64,000 bases of DNA from JANQGH01 sp039177555. Lineage in GTDB: Bacteria > Pseudomonadota > Alphaproteobacteria > DSM-16000 > Inquilinaceae. Location of the stretch: the NCBI GenBank assembly GCA_039177555.1, contig JBCDFV010000011.1:1-64000 (forward strand), written 5' to 3'. Below are positions 55,403 to 63,745 of this stretch, one piece after another. The translations under genes were made by a program, and so were the position numbers. The notes beneath the pieces were generated by a model, which was given only the letters and a program-made list of their open reading frames with translations, had not been told where the DNA came from and ran no database searches. Numbering within the stretch: position 1 is the stretch's first letter; every line of letters starts with the position of its first letter.

Positions 55403-55416
55403 GCCTGCATGCAGGC
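55403..55416. promoter_or_regulatory. Perfect palindrome after soxG
   Basis: gcctgcatgcaggc is a 14-base perfect palindrome 13 bases after the soxG stop. It may be a small hairpin or a protein site. No flanking T-run supports termination. Confidence 0.25.
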
Positions 55417-55444
55417 CCGCGATCCGGACGTGGGAGGAAGGGGC

Positions 55445-56017
55445 ATGCACACCACTGGCGAACAGGAGGTGGCGGCCGCCGTCCTTTCCAGCCCCCTGCT
55501 CCGCCCGGTTCTGGATCGCTGGGAGAGCATCGCCCTACCGAATTGCTGGCTCGTCGCCGGCGCGGTCGCGCAGACGGTTTGGAACCTCAAGCTCGGCAAT
55601 CCCTTGGAACACGGCATACGTGACGTCGATCTCGTCTACTTCGATCAAGATGCGCTCGACCGAGAAAGCGAGCTGCGCGAAGAGACCCGCATCCAATCGC
55701 AGTTCGGCGACGTCGCGGCGTCGTTCGACGTCAAGAACGAGGCCCGCGTCCATCTCTGGTATGAGGAACGGTTCGGCTACCCGCTAGAGCCCTATCGTTC
55801 TGTCGAGGACGCCATCGCCACCTTCCCAACGACGGCCACCGCAATCGGCATCAGACCGAACCACGGACGCATCGAGATCGCAGCGCCGTTTGGTCTGAGC
55901 GATCTCTTGGATCTGCGTGTCCGCGCCAACAAGCGACAAATCAGGCGCGAGGTCTACGAGGCGAAAATCGGCCGCTGGAGAGGGGCTTGGCCGCAGTTGG
56001 AGATTATCGATTGGTAG
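55445..56017 (+). CDS. COG3575/DUF925-like nucleotidyltransferase-family protein
   Basis: A 190-residue protein from the ATG at 55445, which has a GGAGGAAGGGG site; an earlier ATG (55409) lacks one. Sequence such as NCWLVAGAVAQTVWNLKLG, IRDVDLVYFD and VEDAIATFPTTATAIGIRP is typical of a nucleotidyltransferase-related family of unknown activity. G-x-V with D-x-D hints at a polymerase-beta-like core. It is in the same direction as sox, 54 bases on, so it might be co-transcribed. Confidence 0.75.
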   Translation: MHTTGEQEVAAAVLSSPLLRPVLDRWESIALPNCWLVAGAVAQTVWNLKLGNPLEHGIRDVDLVYFDQDALDRESELREETRIQSQFGDVAASFDVKNEARVHLWYEERFGYPLEPYRSVEDAIATFPTTATAIGIRPNHGRIEIAAPFGLSDLLDLRVRANKRQIRREVYEAKIGRWRGAWPQLEIIDW

Positions 56018-56146
56018 ACGGCTCATGGCAGCGCTGCCGGCCCGACGCGGCGGTCCAGAAACCGCTTGGTCAAGCCAGCATTAGGCGCTATCCTGAATAG
56101 GTACAGGCCAGAGCCGGTACCCGCCGATCTTCCCTAGGTTCATTGC

Positions 56147-56905
56147 CTAGAGGTTGATCAAAACACTGTCGATCTGCAGCCGATCCGTGTGCCAACTTGC
56201 GGGCTGTTCGTCGACACCAAAGAACTCCAGCACAGCATCGACCATGTCGCGCTTCGCTCCTCCGACCGGGCGCTGGCCATACAGGCTGCCGAAGCACTTC
56301 ACCACTGTCGAGGCAACCTGGTACAGGCGCGTGCTGTCGTCGTGGGAGTCATAGAACCGGGTCGGCGCCATGCCGAGCTGTTGCTCTATGGCCGCGTAGA
56401 TCTCGTCATCCTGTTGCCGGGCGTGGCGCACGGACGCCAGCTCGACCGACGTTAGTTCCAGGGCATCTGACAAAAACGCCGCCTCTGCCTCTTGTCTCAA
56501 GGCCGGAACGGCGCGGGCTTCGGCTTGCCAGCCCTCCACGTCGATCGTCGCGCCGACAAAGGCGACGGGATAGCCCGACAGAACGTCGAGAGCTTGCCGC
56601 AGATAAACGGGATTCTGCCTGTTCGTACCGTAGGTCAGGGGCACGCCGAAGGCACTATCGCGTGCCCGCTGTTCCAGCGCCGCCTCGATCTCCGGTTCGG
56701 TCGCTTTCGGCACCACGAAACCGCCCAGCAGCACGGGCCCAAGAACCGTCGGCGTGAAACGACCGCTGCGCGAAAAGACGAACACGTTGGCGCCGTCTTG
56801 CGCGGTCGCCAGCGTGCGGTTGAGACCAACCGCGAGCACCGTCGTTGCCGCGACGATGCACTGGCGACGGGAGAGGCTTAACCTGCCGGTTGTTGGTGTT
56901 TTCAT
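56147..56905 (-). CDS. Hypothetical exported protein with twin-arginine-like signal
   Basis: About 252 residues from the ATG at 56905. The N-terminus LSLSRRQCIVAATTVLAVG, then ATAQ, looks like a Tat signal (S-R-R-x-C-I), suggesting export folded. The remainder lacks a recognised domain but contains ARDSAFGVPLTYGTNRQNPV, VAFVGATIDVEG and a single cysteine. Lower codon bias and orphan status set it apart from the neighbouring metabolic genes. Confidence 0.6.
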   Translation of the reverse strand: MKTPTTGRLSLSRRQCIVAATTVLAVGLNRTLATAQDGANVFVFSRSGRFTPTVLGPVLLGGFVVPKATEPEIEAALEQRARDSAFGVPLTYGTNRQNPVYLRQALDVLSGYPVAFVGATIDVEGWQAEARAVPALRQEAEAAFLSDALELTSVELASVRHARQQDDEIYAAIEQQLGMAPTRFYDSHDDSTRLYQVASTVVKCFGSLYGQRPVGGAKRDMVDAVLEFFGVDEQPASWHTDRLQIDSVLINL

Positions 56906-57249
56906 GCCGCACAACCCTCTGTCCGTGTGTCAGCCGTGTCGTCCGATGCGAAAGCACGCATGCCCAATCGGCTTTGCCCCATGAGTGTAGAAGTTGCCTC
57001 TGGAGACGCAACCTATGTATCAGTTTGTCGATCTGTTTTTCTCCGTCTTGCAATCGCATGACGATGATGAGTTGTCTGCGGGCGACAAGCGCTTAGCGAT
57101 CTCGAGGTCAACGTCGTTCCGGCCTTAGATGATCCAACGGTTGCCAATGCGCACAGCCGTTTCGGCGCCGACAAAGAGGGTATTCATCGTATGGGCGGAT
57201 TTGCAACTGCCGTTTAGCTCCTCGCGGAGTTCGCGGTTGTGATACGGCG
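56906..57249. other. Intergenic stretch between orphan genes
   Basis: About 340 bases. Minus-strand peptide-like sequence runs from 57250 to a stop at 57125 (ELREELNGSCKSAHTMNTLF and onward), in a different frame from the small coupled gene just upstream, so it may be its frameshifted 3' part. The remaining 56915-57120 appears non-coding and should carry the promoter of the Tat-like gene. Confidence 0.35.
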
Positions 57250-57348
57250 TCAGGCGAGGCTTGAGCCGACGAAGATGCGCGGCTTCGGGTGGCGGAAGAC
57301 GAGGGCCTCGAAGAGGCGGGCAACCGTCAAGAAGCGAAGCGTCTTCAT
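57125..57348 (-). pseudogene. Translationally coupled small gene, possibly frameshifted
   Basis: An ATG at 57348 overlaps the stop of the preceding minus-strand gene by one base (TGATG), the arrangement of true coupled genes in this window. It reads 32 codons (MKTLRFLTVARLFEALVFRH, then PKPRIFVGSSLA) and stops at 57250. A shift of one base just before the stop continues open to 57125 (LTPYHNRELREELNGSCKSA and IGNRWII). Either a short 32-residue protein or a broken gene of about 75 residues is possible. No family recognised. Confidence 0.35.
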
Positions 57349-58331
57349 CAAGGAAGGCTCCGATTCAGGCATGCATCCAGCCTTTCAGAGGTTCCCCACT
57401 CGGCCAGGCGTGCTTCGACGGCATTACGCACTTGATCTCCCGTGATCGGAGACCTCATAGGATCTCCCGGAAGAATTACGATGCGCAAATCATTGCTAAT
57501 CTGGGCGTTGGCAACATCAACCCGTGTTGGCACCTCAATTGGCGCAGTTTCGAGAAGATGCCAGGCTAGGGCAAGCGTGCCCTCACCAAGATGAAAGGTC
57601 GGCCCAACGTCGCCGATCACAAACGGCGAAGAGATTCCATTGTTCGGGTTGAAGGCCACGCCAACATCCCCGATCCGCGCACCGAACCGACCGAAGTCAG
57701 ATCTACCCGGCACTACGTATGCGGGAACAGTCAACGAGTTCACATATCGTTCTTGACTGCAGCGGTCTGCAGATGCGTCGGCAAGCAACGCGGTCGTTGA
57801 TACGAAGTAACCTGCATAGGGACCCTCTTCGACGATGCAGGGAAGATAGCGTTCGGGTTCGCCTTCGCCGACCGAGGCAATGCCATACCAGTCGACGCGC
57901 GGCACGCCCTCGCCAAGCCACTGCGCGTCTCGCGCCTGGTTGAAGAGCGCGATCAGGCGAGAGCACTGTCTATAGTCGACCCGCTCACGATAATCAGGAG
58001 GCACATAGATGTTGACGCCATTGCAGACCGTGTTCAGCGCGCCCGCCGGTCGGCCACGCGGGTGGTATGAGTTGGGCGCGCCGTCCGTGTTGATTGCCAA
58101 AGGAGCTTCGAACAATAAAGCCCCATCCAGGGTCTGATAGACTTGATGGCTTCGGCCGCCTCCGAACGATGCCTCAAAGGTGAAGGCAATATCGGCCTCG
58201 CAAAGATCCGATGGATCTTGACCCGCCGACTCAAGGGCGGCAAGTGTTATCAATGCTGCGGTTGTGATGATCAAAACCTGCAAAGCACGCGATCGAGCCC
58301 AAGTTCTTGCCCAAGCATTTTTCTGCATCAT
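57348..58331 (-). CDS. Hypothetical exported protein, possibly GH75-like
   Basis: A 327-residue protein with an N-terminal signal (ALQVLIITTAALITLAALES). The middle has NTDGAPNSYHPRGRPAG, CSRLIALFNQARDAQW and YVVPGRSDFGRFGARIGDVG; FVIGDVGPTFHLGEGTLALA recalls the GD-x-GP...GE-x-S segment of secreted chitosanase-like (GH75) proteins, but this is only a resemblance. Six or so cysteines suggest an oxidising compartment. Two ATGs open the frame (MMQKN). Function unknown. Confidence 0.6.
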   Translation of the reverse strand: MMQKNAWARTWARSRALQVLIITTAALITLAALESAGQDPSDLCEADIAFTFEASFGGGRSHQVYQTLDGALLFEAPLAINTDGAPNSYHPRGRPAGALNTVCNGVNIYVPPDYRERVDYRQCSRLIALFNQARDAQWLGEGVPRVDWYGIASVGEGEPERYLPCIVEEGPYAGYFVSTTALLADASADRCSQERYVNSLTVPAYVVPGRSDFGRFGARIGDVGVAFNPNNGISSPFVIGDVGPTFHLGEGTLALAWHLLETAPIEVPTRVDVANAQISNDLRIVILPGDPMRSPITGDQVRNAVEARLAEWGTSERLDACLNRSLP

Positions 58332-58365
58332 TTGTGATTTCTCGCTTGTATTTTTCGGTACTATA

Positions 58366-59145
58366 TCACTCGGCGCTATCGCTCTGGATAATCGAAGGGG
58401 CGGGATTGTTGTTGTTTTCCTCTTCTTTGATTTCGAATACTGTTGTAGAAACGCGGTCGTTGATCAGCATTTCGATTGTTGAAGGAAGGCAAAGCTCAAA
58501 ATATTGCTGAACGCCAAGTATAGCGGATGGTCTATTTGTATAAATTTCTGGATTGTCGATCACATACTGTAAATGAGCTTGCTGCGCGCTGGTAATAATT
58601 CGACGAAGGCTTGAAGGCTCTACAGAAAATAGAAAGTTGTCGCTGACATTTGCAATGCCTTGGGTGGCCAACCCAAAGATCGCGCCCGTAGCTGAGATTG
58701 TCTCGGCGGCCGTTGTAAACGCCGTCATGAGCGCTTGGGTCGTTGTTCCGACAAGCCCGACGTTCCTGCCGATCGTTGTCAAATCTCGTCTCAACTGCAC
58801 AAGCGCATCAAGGTAACGTTCACAACTCTCGTCGACCGAGTTAATCCCGGCGATTGTAATAAGGTGCCACTGTCCACCAGGGCCGGGAAGTTGGCCCGCG
58901 ACAACAATTTCTTCGTGATTGTTTTCCTGGCGCACCACCTCCGCCTCGAGAACCCCCGCGCGGACCGCAAAGGCCTCTAGCAAAGCCGTTTCGGCCACCG
59001 CTCGTTCCAAGCTGTTTGCCGAATAGTTGGATAGAGCGGGGTCAACACCGTTGACCAAGCGATATCGATCGAGACCCAAATCAACGAGATCGCAACTCAC
59101 AATCAGTGGACTGAAAGCGATGACAAAAAGAACCCGCAGCTTCAT
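58366..59145 (-). CDS. Hypothetical lipoprotein
   Basis: A 259-residue protein with a lipoprotein signal, MKLRVLFVIAFSPLIVSCDL, the cysteine at residue 18 being the lipidated residue. Residues 40-230 are mostly helical and rich in Ala, Val and Thr (LVGTTTQALMTAFTTAAETI), and the C-terminus is acidic and asparagine-rich (IKEEENNNNPAPSI). The DNA is visibly more AT-rich than the surroundings (for example around 58380-58480). No family recognised. Confidence 0.65.
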   Translation of the reverse strand: MKLRVLFVIAFSPLIVSCDLVDLGLDRYRLVNGVDPALSNYSANSLERAVAETALLEAFAVRAGVLEAEVVRQENNHEEIVVAGQLPGPGGQWHLITIAGINSVDESCERYLDALVQLRRDLTTIGRNVGLVGTTTQALMTAFTTAAETISATGAIFGLATQGIANVSDNFLFSVEPSSLRRIITSAQQAHLQYVIDNPEIYTNRPSAILGVQQYFELCLPSTIEMLINDRVSTTVFEIKEEENNNNPAPSIIQSDSAE

Positions 59146-59577
59146 GTGTCTGCCTGATCGTTCTAAAGGCGATTGATCACAGTATCATTTCATAGAATGG
59201 AGAATTAGTCAAGAAGGACGATTTTTAGATGTTTCGTGCCTTGTCCATCGTTACGCTATTTGATTTGCTCCGAAGTTGTCGACAGTGTCCTTGGTCATAT
59301 GGCTCCCATGGTTCATACGTCGTTCGCCGTGCTTAGCGCGATCGTGTCTCAGCGCACCGAAGCCCACGCCCAACTCACACATGCAGCCCGCCACAAAGCA
59401 AGGTTCGTCGCTATGTCGTATTTGACATGCGGTTGGTTCATACGGTGGTGCCGACGTGGCGTCATACCGCAATCTGACGGATTCGTTGCAGTTGATGTCG
59501 GATTTGGAACAGCCGTCCATTGCCTCCGCGCCAAAATACGATCAGTCGGGACCTGAATTCATGTGAGTGAGCGCGCC
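59146..59577. other. 430-base region upstream of the DmdA-like gene
   Basis: No credible gene. The first 100 bases are AT-rich (around 59170-59235) and contain the promoter region for the minus-strand lipoprotein. The rest must carry the promoter of the DmdA-MetF-Fhs operon. No SAM, glycine or THF riboswitch pattern was recognised by eye. Confidence 0.4.
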
Positions 59578-60954
59578 ATGACCGAGATTTCGCTGGGGGC
59601 GGCCGCCCCTGATGCCGTTGCAGAGCCTGCGTCCAACCAAAACGGCCGGTCCCACCGCCAGTGCACGACGGTCGACCAGAGCGATCGGAAGGTGCCGATC
59701 AATCTGCGCCAGTCCGGCCGTACGCCGGTGGAGATGTTGATCTCCACACGGGTGCGCAAGTCGCCCTATTGGCATCTGTCGCACGACGCCGGCTGCTGGC
59801 GCGCCACGGTCTATAACCGGATCTATCATCCGCGCGGCTATGTGAAGCCGGAGGATGGTGGCGCGATGGTTGAGTACGACGCGCTGGTCAACCATGTCAC
59901 CATGTGGAACGTCGCCGTCGAACGGCAGATCCAGGTCAAGGGGCCGGACGCCGAGGCGTTCGTGAACTACGTCATCACCCGCGACGCCACGCGTATCGAG
60001 CCGATGCACGGCAAATACGTCATCCTGTGCAACGAGGCCGGCGGTGTCCTGAACGATCCGGTGCTGTTGCGGCTGTCGCACGACGAGTTCTGGTTCTCGC
60101 TGTCGGACAGCGATTTGGAATGGTGGCTGCGCGGCGTGAACGTGGCCAAGAAGTTCGATGTCTCGATCGGCGAGATCGATGTCTGCCCGGTGCAGATTCA
60201 GGGGCCGAAATCCGAGGATCTGATGGCCGATCTGTTTGGCGACGCGGTTCGCGAGATTCCGTTCTATGGCCTGATGGCGGGCGAGGTCGCCGGTCATCCC
60301 GTGATCGTCTCGCAGACTGGTTTCACCGGCGAAAAAGGCTACGAAATCTATCTGCGGGACGCGTCACTGCATGCCGAAGACATGTGGAACACTGTCTTGG
60401 AGGCCGGCAAGGCGCATAATCTGATGGTCATCGCGCCGGCGCACCATCGGCGCATCGCCGCCGGCATCCTGTCCTGGGGTCAGGATCTGGATCAGGAGAC
60501 GCTGCCGTTTCAGTGCAATCTCGGCTATCAGGTGCCGCGCAAGAAGACCGCTGACTATATCGGCAAAGAGCGGCTGGAAGCGGTGCGGGCCGAGATCGAG
60601 GCCGGGCGGCCGCCGTTCAAGAACACGCTGGTCGGCATCACGCTCGGCGGCCAGCCGATCACGGACTACGCGCCGGACTTCTGGCTGATCTCGGGCGCCG
60701 ATGGCGGCGACCCGGTCGGCTACGTCACCTCGCCCTGGTATTCGCCGGAGTTGGAGACCAACATCGCCCTGTGCCACGTTCCGGTCGGCATGAGCGCGGT
60801 GGGCACGGCGCTGAAGGTCTGGCTGCCGGACGAGTATGCGACCGAGCCGGGCGCGCCGGTTGACGCCCAGGTGGTCGAGGTGCCGTTCCGGCCATCGGTC
60901 AACCCCAACGCCCGCGAGCTTGCCCAGTCCAAGGGCCGCGACCACGCGCATTAG
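59578..60954 (+). CDS. DmdA-like THF-dependent methyltransferase (GcvT family)
   Basis: About 458 residues from the ATG at 59578; a GTG five codons earlier is possible. It belongs to the GcvT family, and its central 370 residues parallel DMSP demethylase DmdA: TVYNRIYHPRGY, WNVAVERQIQVKGPDAEAFV, GGVLNDPVLLRLSHDEFWFS, PVQIQGPKSEDLMADLFGD and GFTGEKGYEIYLRD. It has an N-terminal extension of about 60 residues and a C-terminal one. The substrate is likely a methylated sulfur or nitrogen compound, with methyl-THF as product. Confidence 0.8.
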   Translation: MTEISLGAAAPDAVAEPASNQNGRSHRQCTTVDQSDRKVPINLRQSGRTPVEMLISTRVRKSPYWHLSHDAGCWRATVYNRIYHPRGYVKPEDGGAMVEYDALVNHVTMWNVAVERQIQVKGPDAEAFVNYVITRDATRIEPMHGKYVILCNEAGGVLNDPVLLRLSHDEFWFSLSDSDLEWWLRGVNVAKKFDVSIGEIDVCPVQIQGPKSEDLMADLFGDAVREIPFYGLMAGEVAGHPVIVSQTGFTGEKGYEIYLRDASLHAEDMWNTVLEAGKAHNLMVIAPAHHRRIAAGILSWGQDLDQETLPFQCNLGYQVPRKKTADYIGKERLEAVRAEIEAGRPPFKNTLVGITLGGQPITDYAPDFWLISGADGGDPVGYVTSPWYSPELETNIALCHVPVGMSAVGTALKVWLPDEYATEPGAPVDAQVVEVPFRPSVNPNARELAQSKGRDHAH

Positions 60955-60988
60955 CGCAGGTGCACGGGGCCTCGCTGGATCCTATGCC

Positions 60989-61969
60989 ATGGCCGTTGAC
61001 CTGATGCCCGATGGCGGGTCGGCGCCAGCCGGCGATGGGGATGGTCTGCGCACCCTGCTGGCGGATCTGTCAATCGAGGTGATGCCGCACGCGGCGGCCA
61101 GGATCGACAGCTTTGCCGGCCTGTTGCCGGCCGGTACGAGGGTCTTCATCCCCTACCCGCCCGGCAGCGGGCCGGCGGAGCAGGAGAGTTTGGCCAGCCG
61201 CCTGTCGAACGAGGGCATGGTGCCGGTGCCGCATCTGGTTGCCCGTTCGCTGACCGGCCGCGACGCGCTTTCCGAACGGCTGGAACGGCTGGCGGGACTG
61301 GGCATTCGCGATCTGTTGCTGATCGCCGGCGACGTGCCGAAGCCCCATGGCCGGTTTGCCAGCACGGTCGATATCCTGGAGACAGGCCTGCTGGAACGTT
61401 GGGGTTTCGATCGGCTGTGCTTCGCCGGCCATCCGGAAGGCCTGCCGACCGCGGCGCCGGAGGCGGTGACCCAGGCGCTCGCCGCCAAGCGCGACTATGC
61501 ACGATCCCGCCAGATTCGGATCGGCCTGGTGACCCAGTTCGCCTTTTCCAGCGTGCCAATCTTGAGCTGGCTGCGCTATGTCGAAGAGGCGGCGCCGGAG
61601 GTCGATATCCGCATCGGCGTGCCTGGCCCATCCTCGGTACGGGCGTTGCTGTCGTTCGCCCTGCAGTGTGGCGTCGGCAATTCGGCGCGCGCGCTGCGCC
61701 GCCGGCCGTGGGAGGTGACGCGCCTCGCCCGCCATTGGACGCCGGCGGAGATCCTGGGCGACCTGGCGGCGCATGTCGCCGAGGTTCGGCCCGCCAACCG
61801 GCCGCGCATTCATGTTTTTTCCTTCGGCGGCTTTCAGCGCTCCGTCCAATGGTTCGACGCCGTCCGACAAGGCCGTATTCAACGCGATCGAGACGGCAAC
61901 GGGTTCACGGTCACCAGCGCGCCAAGCGACAATTCGGTTGACCCCGCCTCGAATATGGGCAGGCATTGA
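60989..61969 (+). CDS. MetF-like methylenetetrahydrofolate reductase
   Basis: A 326-residue divergent MTHFR from the ATG at 60989, 34 bases after the DmdA-like gene; the frame continues upstream over that gene without sense. Correspondences with MetF are LSIEVMPHAAARIDSF (conserved Glu), LLLIAGDVPKPHG in place of the usual RGD, RLCFAGHPEGLP, VTQFAFSSVPILSWLRY and a basic, non-family tail (SAPSDNSVDPA). Its context suggests it interconverts methyl- and methylene-THF. The stop overlaps fhs. Confidence 0.8.
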   Translation: MAVDLMPDGGSAPAGDGDGLRTLLADLSIEVMPHAAARIDSFAGLLPAGTRVFIPYPPGSGPAEQESLASRLSNEGMVPVPHLVARSLTGRDALSERLERLAGLGIRDLLLIAGDVPKPHGRFASTVDILETGLLERWGFDRLCFAGHPEGLPTAAPEAVTQALAAKRDYARSRQIRIGLVTQFAFSSVPILSWLRYVEEAAPEVDIRIGVPGPSSVRALLSFALQCGVGNSARALRRRPWEVTRLARHWTPAEILGDLAAHVAEVRPANRPRIHVFSFGGFQRSVQWFDAVRQGRIQRDRDGNGFTVTSAPSDNSVDPASNMGRH

Positions 61970-63714
61970 TGGATACATTGACAAGAGATCTCGCACCCTT
62001 GCCTGACAGCGAAACCACGGCGAACGGCCTGCCGCCGCCCGGCGCGCCGGATATCGACATCGCGCGCGCTGCACCGATGCGGCCGATCACCCAACTGGCC
62101 GAACAGCGGCTGGACGTGCCGGCCTCTGCCCTAGTGCCCTACGGTCATTACAAGGCCAAGCTGTCGCTGGACTATGTCCAGACCCTAACGGATCGAAAGC
62201 CGGGAAAGCTGGTTCTGGTCACGGCGATCACGCCGACACCGGCGGGCGAAGGCAAGACGACGACAAGCGTAGGGTTGAGCGACGCGCTCAACCGCCTTGG
62301 CTACTCGTCCACCGTTTGCCTGCGCGAACCGTCGCTGGGGCCGTGCTTCGGTATGAAGGGCGGCGCGGCCGGCGGCGGGCGCGCGCAAGTGTTACCGATG
62401 GAGGACATCAACCTCCATTTCAACGGCGATTTCCATGCCATCACGGCCGCGCACAACCTGCTTGCCGCCCTGATCGACAATCATCTGCAATGGGGCAACG
62501 AACTCGACATCGACCCGCGGCGGATCGCTTGGCGGCGCGTCTTGGATATGAACGACCGGGCACTGCGCGACATCGTCTGCGGTCTGGGTGGCCCCGGCAA
62601 CGGTGTGCCGCGTGAGGACGGGTTCGACATCACCGTGGCCTCGGAACTGATGGCCATTCTGTGCCTGGCCTCCGACCTGGCGGATCTGGAACGGCGGCTG
62701 GGCGCCATCATCATCGGCCGCACGCGCAAGCGCGCGCCGGTGCGCGTCCGCGATCTGGGCGCCGAGGGCGCCATGCTCGTGCTCTTGAAGGACGCCCTGG
62801 CGCCCAACCTGGTGCAGTCGATCGAACACAACCCCGCCTTCATCCATGGCGGGCCGTTCGCCAACATCGCCCATGGCTGCAACTCGGTCATCGCCACCAA
62901 GACGGCGATGGCGTTGAGCGACGTGGTCGTGACCGAAGCGGGCTTTGGCGCGGATCTGGGCGCGGAGAAGTTCCTGGACATCAAGTGCCGCCAGTCCGGC
63001 CTTCGGCCCAATGCCGTGGTCGCCGTGGCGACGGTGCGGGCCTTGAAGACGCATGGCGGTGTCGCGGCGGCGGACCTTTCGACGCCCGACCCGGAGGCGG
63101 TGCGCCGAGGCGGCGAGAACCTGCGCCGGCATATCGAGAACCTGAAATCCGTCGGGCTGCGTCCAGTGGTTGCCGTCAATCACTTCCAGACGGACACGGA
63201 CGCCGAATTCGAGGCCATTAGCGACCTTTGTGAGGCGCTCGGGGTGCCGGTTGCTCCGTGCAATCACTGGGCGGAGGGCGGCCAGGGTGCCGAGGCGCTG
63301 GGCCGATTGATCGCGGCTCAACTGGAACGGGACACGGCCCCCGTCGATCTGCTGTACGACGACGCGCTGCCGCTGGAGGACAAGATCCGCACCGTTGCCA
63401 CGCGGTTCTATCGCGCAGACGATATCAACCTATCGCCGGCGGCGGCCAAGTCGCTGGCCGAGTTCACGGAGCTTGGTTATGGCGATTTGCCGGTCTGCAT
63501 CGCCAAGACACAGTACAGCTTCTCGGCCGATCCGACGCTGAAGGGTGCACCGACGGGTCATACGCTGCCGGTGCGCGAGGCGCGGCTGGCGGCAGGTGCC
63601 GGGTTCGTCGTGGCCATCTGCGGCGACGTGATGACCATGCCGGGATTGCCGCGCCAGCCGGCCGCGCTGTCGATGAGCGTCGACCCGGACGGCACCGTGC
63701 ACGGCCTCTCATAG
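61969..63714 (+). CDS. fhs: Formate-tetrahydrofolate ligase
   Basis: A 581-residue ATP-dependent enzyme that joins formate to THF. The ATG at 61969 overlaps the previous stop (TGATG). Conserved segments are the P-loop-like ITPTPAGEGKTTTSVGLSDA, then PSLGPCFGMKGGAAGGGRAQ, FNGDFHAITAAHNLLAALID and the C-terminal GDVMTMPGLPRQPAA. It links C1 released from methyl groups to formate and energy, and can run towards 10-formyl-THF. Confidence 0.97.
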   Translation: MDTLTRDLAPLPDSETTANGLPPPGAPDIDIARAAPMRPITQLAEQRLDVPASALVPYGHYKAKLSLDYVQTLTDRKPGKLVLVTAITPTPAGEGKTTTSVGLSDALNRLGYSSTVCLREPSLGPCFGMKGGAAGGGRAQVLPMEDINLHFNGDFHAITAAHNLLAALIDNHLQWGNELDIDPRRIAWRRVLDMNDRALRDIVCGLGGPGNGVPREDGFDITVASELMAILCLASDLADLERRLGAIIIGRTRKRAPVRVRDLGAEGAMLVLLKDALAPNLVQSIEHNPAFIHGGPFANIAHGCNSVIATKTAMALSDVVVTEAGFGADLGAEKFLDIKCRQSGLRPNAVVAVATVRALKTHGGVAAADLSTPDPEAVRRGGENLRRHIENLKSVGLRPVVAVNHFQTDTDAEFEAISDLCEALGVPVAPCNHWAEGGQGAEALGRLIAAQLERDTAPVDLLYDDALPLEDKIRTVATRFYRADDINLSPAAAKSLAEFTELGYGDLPVCIAKTQYSFSADPTLKGAPTGHTLPVREARLAAGAGFVVAICGDVMTMPGLPRQPAALSMSVDPDGTVHGLS

Positions 63715-63745
63715 GCCGAACCGCTTCACTGTTGGAGGGGCCAAT

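Noticed and set aside
59251..59520. A minus-strand open frame before the DmdA-like gene
   Set aside because: No ribosome site, unnatural Cys/His-rich composition and no recognised family.
59578..60954. Naming the gene dmdA outright
   Set aside because: Similarity is at subfamily level, the protein is about 90 residues longer than DmdA, and no DMSP-specific neighbours (dmdBCD) are visible.
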